A stretch of DNA of 64,000 nt. Source: Telluria antibiotica. GTDB taxonomy: Bacteria > Pseudomonadota > Gammaproteobacteria > Burkholderiales > Burkholderiaceae_D. The notes below the pieces were generated by a model, which had not been told where the DNA came from, ran no database searches, and saw nothing but the letters and a program-made list of their open reading frames with translations. Both the position numbers and the translations under genes were made by a program. The stretch lies in NCBI RefSeq assembly GCF_011682055.1, contig NZ_JAAQOM010000005.1:186001-250000 (forward strand), in the 5' to 3' direction. Of this stretch, positions 45,377-54,558 are shown piece after piece (within the stretch, counting starts at the first letter, position 1; each line of letters starts with the position of its first letter).

Positions 45377-46969
45377 ATGCGACGCTGGAACGGTTGGGGA
45401 GACGATACGATCGATGTGCCGGTGGGCGAGGGCGCACTGGCATTCCTGCGCGGCGCCATCGGCGCGGGCACGGCGCCGCGCGATGCCGCGTTCGACGCGC
45501 TGTGCGGAAGCCTGCCGCCCGGCCGCCTGCCGCCGCATCCGCTCATCGATGCGGGCGCGCCGGCGCGGCTCGCGCACGCGGCGGGCCAGAGCCTGCAGGA
45601 CTGGCTGCGTTTGCGCTACGGCCGCATCGACGCGGCGCCGGACGGCGTCGCGTACCCGGAAAGCGCGGACGACGTGCGCACCTTGCTGCGTTTCGCGGCG
45701 GCGCACGATGCGGCCGTCGTGCCGTACGGCGGCGGCACGAGCGTCGCGGGCCACCTGGACGCCGTCGGCGCGCGGCCCACACTCTGCGTCGACATGGCGC
45801 GCATGCGCGCCCTCGTGTCGCTCGACGAGGAGGCGCAGCTCGCGGTGTTCGAGGCGGGCGTGGCGGGGCCGGACCTGGAAGCGCAGCTGCGCGCGCACGG
45901 CTATACGCTGGGCCACTTCCCCCAATCGTTCGATTACTCCACGCTGGGCGGCTGGGTCGTCACGCGCTCGTCCGGCCAGCAATCGCTGCGCTACGGCCGC
46001 ATCGAGCAGCTGTTCGCGGGCGGCCGCGTGGAGACGCCGTCCGGCACGCTCGCCATGCCCACGTTCCCCGCGTCCGCCGCGGGCCCCGACTTGCGCGAAC
46101 TGGTGCTGGGGTCGGAAGGCCGGCTCGGCATCCTGACGGAAGCCGCGGTGCGCATCAGCCGCCTGCCGCCGTACGAAGCCTTCCACGCCGTGTTCTTCCC
46201 CGACTGGCATGGCGCCGAGCGCGCCGTGCGCATGATCGTGCAAGCGCGCCTGGGCCTGTCGATGCTGCGCCTGTCGAATGCGACGGAGACGGCCACGATG
46301 CTGATGCTGGCCGGCCACGGCCGCCAGGTCGCGTTGCTGGAAGCGTGGCTGAAGATGCGCGGCGCGCGCGCCGATAAATGCATGCTGCTCGTCGGCGCGA
46401 GCGGCGAGAAGGCGCAGGCACGCGCCGCGCTGAAGGCCGCGCTGGCGCTGGCGCGACGCGACGGCGGCGTGCACGCGGGCCGTGGACTGGGCGAGCGCTG
46501 GAAGCGCAACCGCTTCCGCAACGTGTACCTGCGCAACAGCGCGTGGGCGCACGGGTATGCGATCGACACGGTGGAGACGGCGCTCGACTGGCCCCGCGTC
46601 ACGCCCGCGATGCACGCGATCGAGCGGGCCGCGCACGGCGCGCTCGCGCGTGACGGCGAGCGCGTGCACGCGTACACGCACTTGTCGCACCTGTATCCGC
46701 AAGGCGCCAGCGTCTACTCGACGTTCATCTGGCGCCTGGCCGGCGACTACGACGCGGACCTCGCGCGCTGGCGCCAGTTGAAGACCGCGGTGTCGGAGGC
46801 GATCGTCGCGGGTGGCGGCACGATCAGCCACCAGCACGGCGTGGGCCGCGACCACGCGCCATGGCTCGCGCACGAAAAGGGAGAACTGGGCATGGCGGCG
46901 CTGCGCACGCTGTTCTGCGAGTTCGATCCGGATGGACGCATGAATCCGGGCAAGCTGGTGACGCCATGA
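45377..46969 (+). CDS. FAD-binding oxidase, alkyldihydroxyacetonephosphate-synthase-like
   Basis: A 530-residue flavoprotein of the FAD_binding_4/VAO fold: VAYPESADDVRTLLRFAAAHDAAVVPYGGGTSVAGH, then FDYSTLGGWVVTRSSGQQSLRYG, where the motif resembles alkyl-DHAP synthase (AgpS), and C-terminal THLSHLYPQGASVYSTFIWR and GGTISHQHGVGRDHAPWL with the tyrosine/histidine residues of that family. AgpS swaps the acyl group of acyl-DHAP for an alkyl chain. First gene of a tightly coupled operon (the next start overlaps its stop). The true substrate is inferred only. Confidence 0.85.
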   Translation: MRRWNGWGDDTIDVPVGEGALAFLRGAIGAGTAPRDAAFDALCGSLPPGRLPPHPLIDAGAPARLAHAAGQSLQDWLRLRYGRIDAAPDGVAYPESADDVRTLLRFAAAHDAAVVPYGGGTSVAGHLDAVGARPTLCVDMARMRALVSLDEEAQLAVFEAGVAGPDLEAQLRAHGYTLGHFPQSFDYSTLGGWVVTRSSGQQSLRYGRIEQLFAGGRVETPSGTLAMPTFPASAAGPDLRELVLGSEGRLGILTEAAVRISRLPPYEAFHAVFFPDWHGAERAVRMIVQARLGLSMLRLSNATETATMLMLAGHGRQVALLEAWLKMRGARADKCMLLVGASGEKAQARAALKAALALARRDGGVHAGRGLGERWKRNRFRNVYLRNSAWAHGYAIDTVETALDWPRVTPAMHAIERAAHGALARDGERVHAYTHLSHLYPQGASVYSTFIWRLAGDYDADLARWRQLKTAVSEAIVAGGGTISHQHGVGRDHAPWLAHEKGELGMAALRTLFCEFDPDGRMNPGKLVTP

Positions 46970-48561
46970 CGGCAGATCACGCCGCGCTGTGGCAGCGGGA
47001 CGGGCGCGCAGGCCTGGCGGAGGTGCTGGCGGGCGAGTGGGACCTGATCGTGATCGGCGGCGGCATCAGTGGCGCCGGCGTGCTGCTGGAGGCCGCGCGG
47101 CGCGGCTTGCGTGCGCTGCTCGTCGAGCGCCGCGACTTCGCGTGGGGAACGTCGAGCCGCTCGTCGAAGCTCGTGCACGGCGGGCTGCGCTACCTGAAGG
47201 GCGGCCACCTGCGGCTGACGGCGGAATCCGTGCGCGAGCGCGAGATGCTGTTGCGCGCCGCGCCCGGCCTCGTCGAGCCGCAGGGCTTCGCGTTCGCGCA
47301 GTACGAGGGCGCGCGCGGCCGCCGCAGCTTCCTCACGGGCCTCGCGCTGTACGATGCGATGGCACACCGGCGCGAACCGCACTGGCTCGCCGCCGACGAC
47401 TTCCTGCTGGCGGCGCCGAACGTGAAGCGCGACGGCCTGGCCGGCGGCATCGTCTACACGGACGCCCGCACGGACGACGCCCGCCTCGTGCTGCGCGTGC
47501 TGCGCGAGGCGCTGGACCACGGCGCGGCGGCCGTCAACCACCTGGGCGCGCGCGAGCTGCTGCGGGCGGGCGGCCGCGTGTGCGGCGCGACGCTCGCCAG
47601 CGCCGACGACGGCACGACCTACACGGTGCGCGCGCGCGTCGTCGTCGATGCGACGGGTGCCTGGTCCGGCGCCTTGCACGGCCAGGGCCCGCGCCTGCGT
47701 CCGCTGCGCGGCAGCCATCTGATCCTGCCCGCGTGGCGGCTGCCGCTGGCGCGCGCCGTCAGCCTGATGCATCCCCACGACGGCCGGCCCGTGTTCGCAT
47801 ATCCGTGGGAAGGTGCGACGCTCGTCGGCACGACGGACCTCGACCACGACGACGGCATGGAGCGCGAGCCCCGCATCACGCGCGCGGAAGTCGATTACCT
47901 GATGGCGGCGCTGCAGGCGCAGTTCCCGCACCTGCAACTAACCGACGATGACGTCGTGTCGACGTATGCGGGTGTCCGGCCCGTCATCGCGGGCAAGGAA
48001 GGCGGGGCGCCGTCGCAGGAAGGGCGGGAGCACGTGGCGTGGAGCAGTCCCGGTCTCGTGGCGATCGCCGGCGGGAAGCTGACGACGTTCCGCGCCATTG
48101 CGCTCGACGCGCTGCGGCTCGTAAAGCATCAACTGCCCGGCTGGGACGATCCGCTCGACGCGTGCCCCGTGTTCGCGCCGGTCCCGCTGCCGGCCGTGCC
48201 GGTCGATGTCGACGTCGATGCCGGCACGCTGCGCCGGCTGCACGGGCGCTATGGCGCGTGCGCTGCTGCGCTCATCGATGCGGCGGGGCCCGGCGAACTG
48301 GAACGCATTCCCGGCACGGAAACGGCATGGGCCGAGCTGCGCTGGGCCGCGCGCAGCGAAGCCGTGCGGCACCTGGACGACCTGCTGCTGCGCCGCACCC
48401 GGCTGGGCCTCCTGCTGCGCGACGGCGGCGCGGCGCACCTGGCGCGCATCCGCGCGATCTGCCAGCCGGAACTCGGCTGGGACGACGTACACTGGGCGCG
48501 GGAAGAGACGGCGTACCGCGCCCACTGGACCCTTCACCACGGCCTGCCCCATGAAGACTGA
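46966..48561 (+). CDS. Glycerol-3-phosphate dehydrogenase/oxidase family flavoprotein
   Basis: A 531-residue GlpD-family protein: FAD motif [51 protein letters not shown] segment and GVRPVIAG...[21 protein letters not shown], and a C-terminal DAO domain ([19 protein letters not shown]). GlpD oxidises sn-glycerol-3-phosphate to DHAP and feeds quinone. ATGA overlap with the preceding gene; the kinase gene starts 11 bases before its end. No glpF or glpR nearby, so it may serve a special substrate rather than general glycerol catabolism. Confidence 0.9.
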   Translation: MTADHAALWQRDGRAGLAEVLAGEWDLIVIGGGISGAGVLLEAARRGLRALLVERRDFAWGTSSRSSKLVHGGLRYLKGGHLRLTAESVREREMLLRAAPGLVEPQGFAFAQYEGARGRRSFLTGLALYDAMAHRREPHWLAADDFLLAAPNVKRDGLAGGIVYTDARTDDARLVLRVLREALDHGAAAVNHLGARELLRAGGRVCGATLASADDGTTYTVRARVVVDATGAWSGALHGQGPRLRPLRGSHLILPAWRLPLARAVSLMHPHDGRPVFAYPWEGATLVGTTDLDHDDGMEREPRITRAEVDYLMAALQAQFPHLQLTDDDVVSTYAGVRPVIAGKEGGAPSQEGREHVAWSSPGLVAIAGGKLTTFRAIALDALRLVKHQLPGWDDPLDACPVFAPVPLPAVPVDVDVDAGTLRRLHGRYGACAAALIDAAGPGELERIPGTETAWAELRWAARSEAVRHLDDLLLRRTRLGLLLRDGGAAHLARIRAICQPELGWDDVHWAREETAYRAHWTLHHGLPHED

Positions 48562-50116
48562 CACGACGACGATCCTCGCCATCGACAACGGCACCCAGAG
48601 CGTGCGCGCGATCCTGTTCGATCTCGCCGGGAACATCGTCGCCAAGTCGCAGGTGATGCTGGACGCTTATTTTTCCCGGCAGCCCGGCTGGGCCGAACAC
48701 GACCCCGAAGACTATTGGCAATCGTTGTGCCGCGCGTGCCAGGGCCTGTGGACGCAGCCCGGCGTGCGGCGCGAGTCGATCGCCGGCGTCGCAGTGACGA
48801 CGCAACGCGGCACCGTCGTCAACCTGGACCGTGACGGCCGCCCGCTGCGCCCCGCCATCACGTGGCTCGACCAGCGCCATACGGACACGGTGCCGCCCCT
48901 GGCCTGGTGGTGGCGCACGGCGTTCAAGCTGGCGCGCGTGGACGGCACCATCGATTATTTTCGCGGCGAGGCCGAGATCAACTGGATTCGCGCGCACGAG
49001 CCGGAGGTGTGGGCCGCGACGGACAAATTCCTGCTGCTGTCCGGTTACCTGAACTGGCGGCTGTGCGGGCGCTTCGCCGATTCGTCCGGGTCGCAGGTCG
49101 CGTACGTCCCGTTCGACTACAAGCGCCGGCGCTGGGCCGGGCCGCGCGACTGGAAGTGGCAGGCGCTGGCCGTCGAACCGCGCATGCTGCCGGAACTCGT
49201 GGAGCCGGGCGACCGGCTGGGCGAGATCGGCCGCGCCGCCGCGGAGGCGACCGGCATCCCGGCCGGCACGCCGCTGCTGGCGGCCGCCGCGGACAAGGCG
49301 TGCGAAGTGATCGGCGCCGGCTGCCGCGAGCCGCACGTCGGGTGCCTCAGCTACGGCACGACGGCTACCATCAACACGACGGGCACGCGCTACGTCGAGG
49401 TGACGCCGTTCCTGCCGCCGTATCCGGCCGCGATTCCCGGTGCGTACAGCAGCGAGGTACAGGTGTTCCGCGGTTACTGGATGGTCAACTGGTTCAAGGA
49501 GCAGTTCGGCCACCGCGAGCAGCAGCGCGCGCTGGCGGAAGACGTGGCGCCCGAACACCTGTTCGACCAGCTCGCGAGCGCCGTCCCGCCGGGCTCGATG
49601 GGGCTGATGCTGCAGCCGTACTGGACACCCGGCATCCGCGTGCCGGGACGTGAAGCGAAAGGCGCCATCATCGGCTTCGGCGACGTGCACACGCGGGCGC
49701 ACGTGTACCGCGCAATCCTGGAAGGCCTCGCGTACGCGCTGCGCGAAGGGAAGGAGCGCATCGAACAGCGCAGCGGCGTGCCGATCACGGCGCTGCGCGT
49801 GTCCGGCGGCGGCTCGCAGAGCGATTGCGCGATGCAGCTGACGGCCGACATCTTCGGGCTGCCGACGGCGCGGCCGCACGTGTACGAGACGTCGGCCCTG
49901 GGCGCCGCCATCGACGCCGCGGCGGGCCTGGGCCTGCACCGCGATTTCGCGGCGGCGATGGATGCGATGACGCGGGTGGGCCGGGTGTTCGAACCGGTGC
50001 CGGCGCACCGCGACGTGTACGACCGGCTGTATCGGCAGGTCTATCTCAAGATGTACCGGCAGTTGCAGCCGCTGTACCGCGAGATCGCGGCGATCACCGG
50101 GTATCCCGCGCGCTAG
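48551..50116 (+). CDS. FGGY-family carbohydrate kinase
   Basis: A 521-residue kinase with the two FGGY actin-like domains. The N-terminal phosphate loop is [16 protein letters not shown], there is [26 protein letters not shown], and the C-terminal half has [15 protein letters not shown] and [25 protein letters not shown] with the signature GGGSxS. It resembles glycerol/xylulose kinases but keeps neither family exactly. It overlaps the GlpD-like gene. With the upstream enzymes it could phosphorylate a polyol or alkylglycerol, which is then oxidised. Confidence 0.9.
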   Translation: MKTDTTTILAIDNGTQSVRAILFDLAGNIVAKSQVMLDAYFSRQPGWAEHDPEDYWQSLCRACQGLWTQPGVRRESIAGVAVTTQRGTVVNLDRDGRPLRPAITWLDQRHTDTVPPLAWWWRTAFKLARVDGTIDYFRGEAEINWIRAHEPEVWAATDKFLLLSGYLNWRLCGRFADSSGSQVAYVPFDYKRRRWAGPRDWKWQALAVEPRMLPELVEPGDRLGEIGRAAAEATGIPAGTPLLAAAADKACEVIGAGCREPHVGCLSYGTTATINTTGTRYVEVTPFLPPYPAAIPGAYSSEVQVFRGYWMVNWFKEQFGHREQQRALAEDVAPEHLFDQLASAVPPGSMGLMLQPYWTPGIRVPGREAKGAIIGFGDVHTRAHVYRAILEGLAYALREGKERIEQRSGVPITALRVSGGGSQSDCAMQLTADIFGLPTARPHVYETSALGAAIDAAAGLGLHRDFAAAMDAMTRVGRVFEPVPAHRDVYDRLYRQVYLKMYRQLQPLYREIAAITGYPAR

Positions 50117-50118
50117 CG

Positions 50119-51450
50119 TCAGTACAGCGCCGCGTCCTGCACGACGTCCCACGCCGTACCGACGATGGTTGCCTCGACGCGGTTGCGGCCCCCGGCCTTG
50201 GCGGCATACATGGCGCGGTCGGCGCACACGAACAGGTTGTCGGTCGCATCCAGCTGTGTCGGCACGATCGTGGCCACACCGACCGACACGGTAAGCCACG
50301 TCGACGTCGGTGAGCGCGGGTTCGGGATCTCCAGCGCCTCCACGGCCGCGCGGATCATCTCCGCGAGGCGCGCCACGCTTTCCGCCGGCGTCTCCGCGAA
50401 CAGCAGCACGAATTCCTCGCCACCGTAGCGCGCGGCGAGATCGGTTGGACGCGCGGCGTGGTCCTGCAGGGTCTGCGCGACCCGCTGCAGGCACACGTCG
50501 CCGGCCGCGTGGCCGAGCGTGTCGTTGTACAGCTTGAAGTGGTCGACGTCGAGCACGACGAGCGACAGCGGCTGCGCGTTGCGGATCGCGCGCTGCCATT
50601 CCTTCTCCAGGAACGCGTCGAAGTGGCGCCTGTTGGCGATCTTCGTGAGCGGATCGAGCAGCGCCGCGCGCTGCAGCGCATCTTCGGACTGCTTGTGGTG
50701 CGTGATGTCGTGCAGCAGCGCGACGAACAGGCCGTCTGCCGCGTGCATCGGCGTCATCGTCAGGTCCATCGCGCGCAGGCCACCGTCGCGGTGGCGGATC
50801 TTGACTTCGCGCGTGCCATAACCGATCGCATCGAGGCCCTCGCAGCAGCCGGCCTCCGGGCAGTCCAGCAAGTCCTTCAGCGACAGGCCCACGAGTTCGT
50901 CGGGCGCATAGCCCAGGTAGCGGTCGCAGGCCGGGTTCGCGTACTGCACGCGCCCGCAGCCTTCGACGATCAACAGACCCTGGTCCATGCTGTTGACGAT
51001 CATGCGTAGCCGGTCGGCCTGTTCCGACTGCGTGTCGGTGCTGCTGCGCAGGCGCAGCTGGGCGCGCACGCGCGCGCAGACTTCTTCCAGCCGCAGCGGC
51101 TTCGGGATGTAGTCGGCGGCGCCCGTGTCGAAGCCGGCGACGATGTCGGCCGTGTCGCCGCGCGCGCTCATGAAGATCACGGGAATGCGCGCCGTGGCCG
51201 GATGCGCCTTCAGGCGGCGGCACGTCTCCAGGCCGTCGAGGCCGGGCATGACGACGTCGAGCAGGATCACATCGGGTTTGACGCGCTGGGCGATGTCGAG
51301 CGCGCGGTCGCCGGACGTGGCGACGAACGTCTGATAGCCTTGGCGCAGCATCATCGACCGCAGCACGCCGAGGTTGTCGGGCGCGTCGTCGACAATGAGA
51401 ATGGCGGGCTTGCGCGAGTCGGCAAGCGGCGCGGTCGCAGGGTTGGTCAT
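50119..51450 (-). CDS. Response regulator with PAS and GGDEF domains (diguanylate cyclase)
   Basis: A 443-residue protein: receiver (ILIVDDAPDNLGVLRSMML, phospho-acceptor in VILLDVVMPGLDGLE, SARGD, IPKPL), PAS (about 150-250, with NPACDRYLGYAPDELVG) and GGDEF with YGGEEFVLLFAE, an active-type motif, and DHFKLYNDTLGHAAGD. It makes c-di-GMP on phosphorylation by an unknown kinase. ATG at 51450 used; a GTG at 51474 would add eight residues. It ends two bases after the kinase stop on the other strand. Confidence 0.9.
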   Translation of the reverse strand: MTNPATAPLADSRKPAILIVDDAPDNLGVLRSMMLRQGYQTFVATSGDRALDIAQRVKPDVILLDVVMPGLDGLETCRRLKAHPATARIPVIFMSARGDTADIVAGFDTGAADYIPKPLRLEEVCARVRAQLRLRSSTDTQSEQADRLRMIVNSMDQGLLIVEGCGRVQYANPACDRYLGYAPDELVGLSLKDLLDCPEAGCCEGLDAIGYGTREVKIRHRDGGLRAMDLTMTPMHAADGLFVALLHDITHHKQSEDALQRAALLDPLTKIANRRHFDAFLEKEWQRAIRNAQPLSLVVLDVDHFKLYNDTLGHAAGDVCLQRVAQTLQDHAARPTDLAARYGGEEFVLLFAETPAESVARLAEMIRAAVEALEIPNPRSPTSTWLTVSVGVATIVPTQLDATDNLFVCADRAMYAAKAGGRNRVEATIVGTAWDVVQDAALY

Positions 51451-51602
51451 ACGGTGCTTGGCGGGGGGATGCACGTTAGATTGCGTGCAAAATCATACAC
51501 CCCGCAGAGCTGCGGCGGGCAATAAGTTTTTTTACTATCGGGAAAATATGTAACTTTTGCGCAACTGACAATTGTTTAGTCAGTTCGACAATTGTCGTAG
51601 AC

Positions 51603-51624
51603 GGGCGGCACCATGGTACCGCCC
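51603..51624 (-). terminator. Probable transcription end hairpin after the aminotransferase
   Basis: GGGCGGTACCA/TGGTGCCGCCC on the minus strand, pairing with one G-U, 13 bases after the aminotransferase stop. No U-run follows, so function is tentative. Two ACAATTGT palindromes lie farther on at about 51567-51596. Confidence 0.45.
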
Positions 51625-51637
51625 TTTGAACAGGACC

Positions 51638-52831
51638 TTACATCTGGTCCTTGATGAGCTTGCCGAGGGTGGCGATGCCTTCGCGGATGCGCTCCGGCGG
51701 CACCGTCACGAACGACAGGCGCAGCGTGTTCGTTTCCGGCTTGTTCGCATAGAACGGACCACCCGGGACGAACGCCACGCGCGCGGCGATGGCCTGGTCG
51801 AGCAGCTTCATCGCGTCGATGTGCTTCGGCAGCGTGACCCAGACGAACATGCCGCCTTCCGGACGGGTCCACGTCACGCCTTCGGGGAATTGCTCGGCCA
51901 TCGCGTCCAGCATCACCTGGCACTGGTTCGCGTACAGGCTGCGGATCGTGGGGATGTGCTCGTCCAGGAAGCCGTCCTTGACGACTTCGTGCACGACCAT
52001 CTGCGTGAGCGTGGCCGTGTGCAGGTCGGCGGCCTGCTTCGCGAGCTCGAGGCGGCGCACGAGCGGCAGCGGGGCGACGACGTAGCCCAGGCGGATGCCC
52101 GGCGTCAGCACTTTCGAGAAGGAGCCCATGTAGATCACGCCGTCCGGGTTCATCGACAGCATGCGCGGCATCGGCTCGCCCTTGTACGACAGCGCGCCGT
52201 AAGGATCGTCCTCGATCAGCGGCAGGCCCAGGCGGGCGCAGGTCTCGACCAGTTCCAGGCGGCGCTCGATCGACAGCGAACGTCCGGTCGGATTCTGGAA
52301 GTTCGGCAGCGAGTACAGCAGGCGCGCACCCTTGGCCAGCGGCTCGATCGACGAGGGCACGAGGCCGTGGTCATCGGTCTCGACCGACTGGAATTCCGGG
52401 CGGTAGACGGAGAAGGCCTGCAGCGCGCCGAGGTAGCTGGGGGTTTCCACCAGCACGCGCGAACCTTCGTCGATCAGGACCTTGCCCAGCAGGTCGAGCG
52501 CCTGCTGCGAGCCGGACACCATCAGGATCTGCTCCGGCACGATCTTCGTGCCTTCCGTGGACAGGTAGTTCGCCACCCATTCGCGCAGCGGCGCGTAGCC
52601 GTCCGTCGGGCCGTACTGCAGCGCTTGCTTGCCGTTTTCCGACAACACCTTGTCGTAGGCGGCTTTCATGCGTTCGACGGGGAACGTGGCGGGCGAGGGC
52701 AGGCCGCCGGCGAAGGAAATGATTTCCGGACGCTGCGTGATCTTCAGGATCTCGCGGATCGCCGAGCTTTGCAGCTGCTGCGCGCGTTCCGAGAACTGCC
52801 ACTGGATGGGATTGGGATTTTCGATTTTCAT
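51638..52831 (-). CDS. PLP-dependent aminotransferase (2-aminoadipate transaminase-like, LysN/ARO8)
   Basis: A 397-residue enzyme: IISFAGGLPSPATFPVERM, LQYGPTDGYAPLREWVANYL, SGSQQALDLLGKVLIDEGS, YSLPNFQNPTGRSLSIERR, EDDPYGALSYKGEPM and the PLP-lysine motif GSFSKVLTPGIRLGYV. This is the class I aminotransferase group related to alpha-aminoadipate/valine-pyruvate transaminases, using an L-amino acid and 2-oxoglutarate. It follows the RidA gene on the same strand; RidA clears reactive enamines produced by PLP enzymes, so the pair is sensible. Confidence 0.9.
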   Translation of the reverse strand: MKIENPNPIQWQFSERAQQLQSSAIREILKITQRPEIISFAGGLPSPATFPVERMKAAYDKVLSENGKQALQYGPTDGYAPLREWVANYLSTEGTKIVPEQILMVSGSQQALDLLGKVLIDEGSRVLVETPSYLGALQAFSVYRPEFQSVETDDHGLVPSSIEPLAKGARLLYSLPNFQNPTGRSLSIERRLELVETCARLGLPLIEDDPYGALSYKGEPMPRMLSMNPDGVIYMGSFSKVLTPGIRLGYVVAPLPLVRRLELAKQAADLHTATLTQMVVHEVVKDGFLDEHIPTIRSLYANQCQVMLDAMAEQFPEGVTWTRPEGGMFVWVTLPKHIDAMKLLDQAIAARVAFVPGGPFYANKPETNTLRLSFVTVPPERIREGIATLGKLIKDQM

Positions 52832-52971
52832 ACTTGTCTCACAGGAAGGGCCACGTTGGTGCGTCGGCCATTATAAAGCACGCCGGATAGGCTGCTCTCT
52901 CAAAGAGGAGCACGCCTGGTAGACGCGCTCCGGTTAAATTTTGGCAGAAAATATCGTTGCCGGACAATAGC

Positions 52972-53433
52972 TTACGCTACTTCCGCAATCAATTCGATCT
53001 CGACGCAGGCGCCCAGCGGCAGCGACGCCACGCCAAAGGCCGAGCGCGCGTGCTTGCCGGCGTCGCCGAACACTTCGCCCAGCAGTTCCGAGCAGCCGTT
53101 CGTGACGAGGTGCTGTTCCGTGTAGTCCGGCGTCGACGCGACGAGGCTCATCACCTTGACGATGCGCTTCACGCGGTGCAGGTCGCCGCCGACGGCTGCC
53201 TGCAAGGTGCCGATCAGGTCGACCGCAACGGCACGCGCCGCCGCCTTGCCCTGTTCCGTCGTTTTTTCGCGGCCCAGCAGGCCCGCATTCACGGTGCCGT
53301 CCGCATTCTTCGAGATATGACCGGACAGGAAGACCAGATTGCCGGTCTGCGCATACATGACGTAGGCGGCGGCTGGCGTGGCTGGCGCGGCGAGGGTGAT
53401 GTTCAGTGCTTTGAGTTTGTCGTAGACGGACAT
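52972..53433 (-). CDS. RidA family protein (enamine/imine deaminase)
   Basis: A 153-residue YjgF/RidA domain: YDKLKALNI, GNLVFLSGHISK, AGLLGREKTTEQGKAAARAVAVDLIGTLQA, and GVASLPLGACVEIELIAEVA, with the conserved Arg/Glu pattern of the trimeric deaminases. It is the longer RidA_2-type rather than the 128-residue archetype. It lies 140 bases upstream of the PLP aminotransferase. Confidence 0.92.
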   Translation of the reverse strand: MSVYDKLKALNITLAAPATPAAAYVMYAQTGNLVFLSGHISKNADGTVNAGLLGREKTTEQGKAAARAVAVDLIGTLQAAVGGDLHRVKRIVKVMSLVASTPDYTEQHLVTNGCSELLGEVFGDAGKHARSAFGVASLPLGACVEIELIAEVA

Positions 53434-53526
53434 GAATTCCCCAGGGTTGCGTGAAAAGAAAGCGTTTATTGTACGACGCGGCGGCGGGCATGCCCACTGT
53501 CGTGCACGTTGCGCGGTGCGGGTTCA

Positions 53527-54447
53527 TCAGCGCCTGACCTGCATCCGTCGGCCCAGCGCCACGGTCGCGATCACGGCCAGGGCGAAGCCGACGTTGGCCG
53601 GGGTCAACGCCTCGCCCAGCAGCACCGCGGCGCCGGCCAGCGACAGGAACGGCTGCAGCAGCTGCACCTGGCCCACGCGTGCCACGCCGCCCAGCGCGAG
53701 GCCCCGATACCAGAAAAAGAAGCCGATGAACATCGAGCCGACCGTGATGTAGCCGAACCCGAGCCAGCTGGCCGCGCCGACCGATCCCAGCCGGGCCAGC
53801 TGGTCGCCTTCGAGCGCGGCCAGAAGGACGGCGGCCGGGACGGCGGCCAGCACGAGCGCCCAGCAGATCGTTTCCTGGCCGCCCAAGGTGCGCGCGAGGC
53901 GGCCGCCTTCCGCATAGCCGGCCGCCGCGGCGACAATGGCGCCGAACATCAGCACGTCGGCCGCCTGCAGCGCGCCGCCGCCCTGGCTCAGCGCGAATAC
54001 GACGACGAGGCCGGACCCCAGCAGCGCCACGAGCCAGAATCCGTTCGACGGCCGCTCGTAGCCGCGCAGTGCCGCGTACAGCGCGGTCGCCAGCGGCAGC
54101 ATGCCGGCCAGCACGGCGCCGTGCGACGCGGGCACGGTGCGCATCGCGATCGAGCTCAGCAGCGGAAATCCGAGCACGCACCCGAGCGCCACGATGGTCA
54201 GCGGCCACAGCGCGGACCGTCCCGGAAACGCGACGCGGCGCAGGCGCAGCCAGCCCGCCGCCAGCGCGGCGGCGCCCAGCGCGCGGGCCAGCGTGAGGAA
54301 CAGCGGATCGAGTTCGCGCACGGCGAGCCGCGTGAACGGCAACGTGAGGCTGAAGATGGCGACGCCGGCCAGTCCGAGCAGCATGCCGCGCGTGTCGTCG
54401 GATGCCGCCGCGGGGACGTGGGGTGGGGCGAGGGTGGTGGGACGCAT
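53527..54447 (-). CDS. EamA/DMT-family transporter
   Basis: A 306-residue ten-helix transporter with two EamA repeats: GVAIFSLTLPFTRLAVRELDP and the second half GGVARVGQVQLLQPFLSLAGAAVLLGEALT. It is divergent from a MocR-type PLP regulator, an arrangement common for EamA exporters that move amino acids or amines. The substrate is unknown but may be the regulator's effector. Confidence 0.9.
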   Translation of the reverse strand: MRPTTLAPPHVPAAASDDTRGMLLGLAGVAIFSLTLPFTRLAVRELDPLFLTLARALGAAALAAGWLRLRRVAFPGRSALWPLTIVALGCVLGFPLLSSIAMRTVPASHGAVLAGMLPLATALYAALRGYERPSNGFWLVALLGSGLVVVFALSQGGGALQAADVLMFGAIVAAAAGYAEGGRLARTLGGQETICWALVLAAVPAAVLLAALEGDQLARLGSVGAASWLGFGYITVGSMFIGFFFWYRGLALGGVARVGQVQLLQPFLSLAGAAVLLGEALTPANVGFALAVIATVALGRRMQVRR

Positions 54448-54558
54448 GGGTTCTCCTGTTGTCGTTGCAGCAAACCTTGGTCAGGGTTATGCTAGACCGG
54501 GCGAGCAGTACAGTCCCGATACACTTGCCGATATCCTTTTGCATACTGTGATGGTGAA

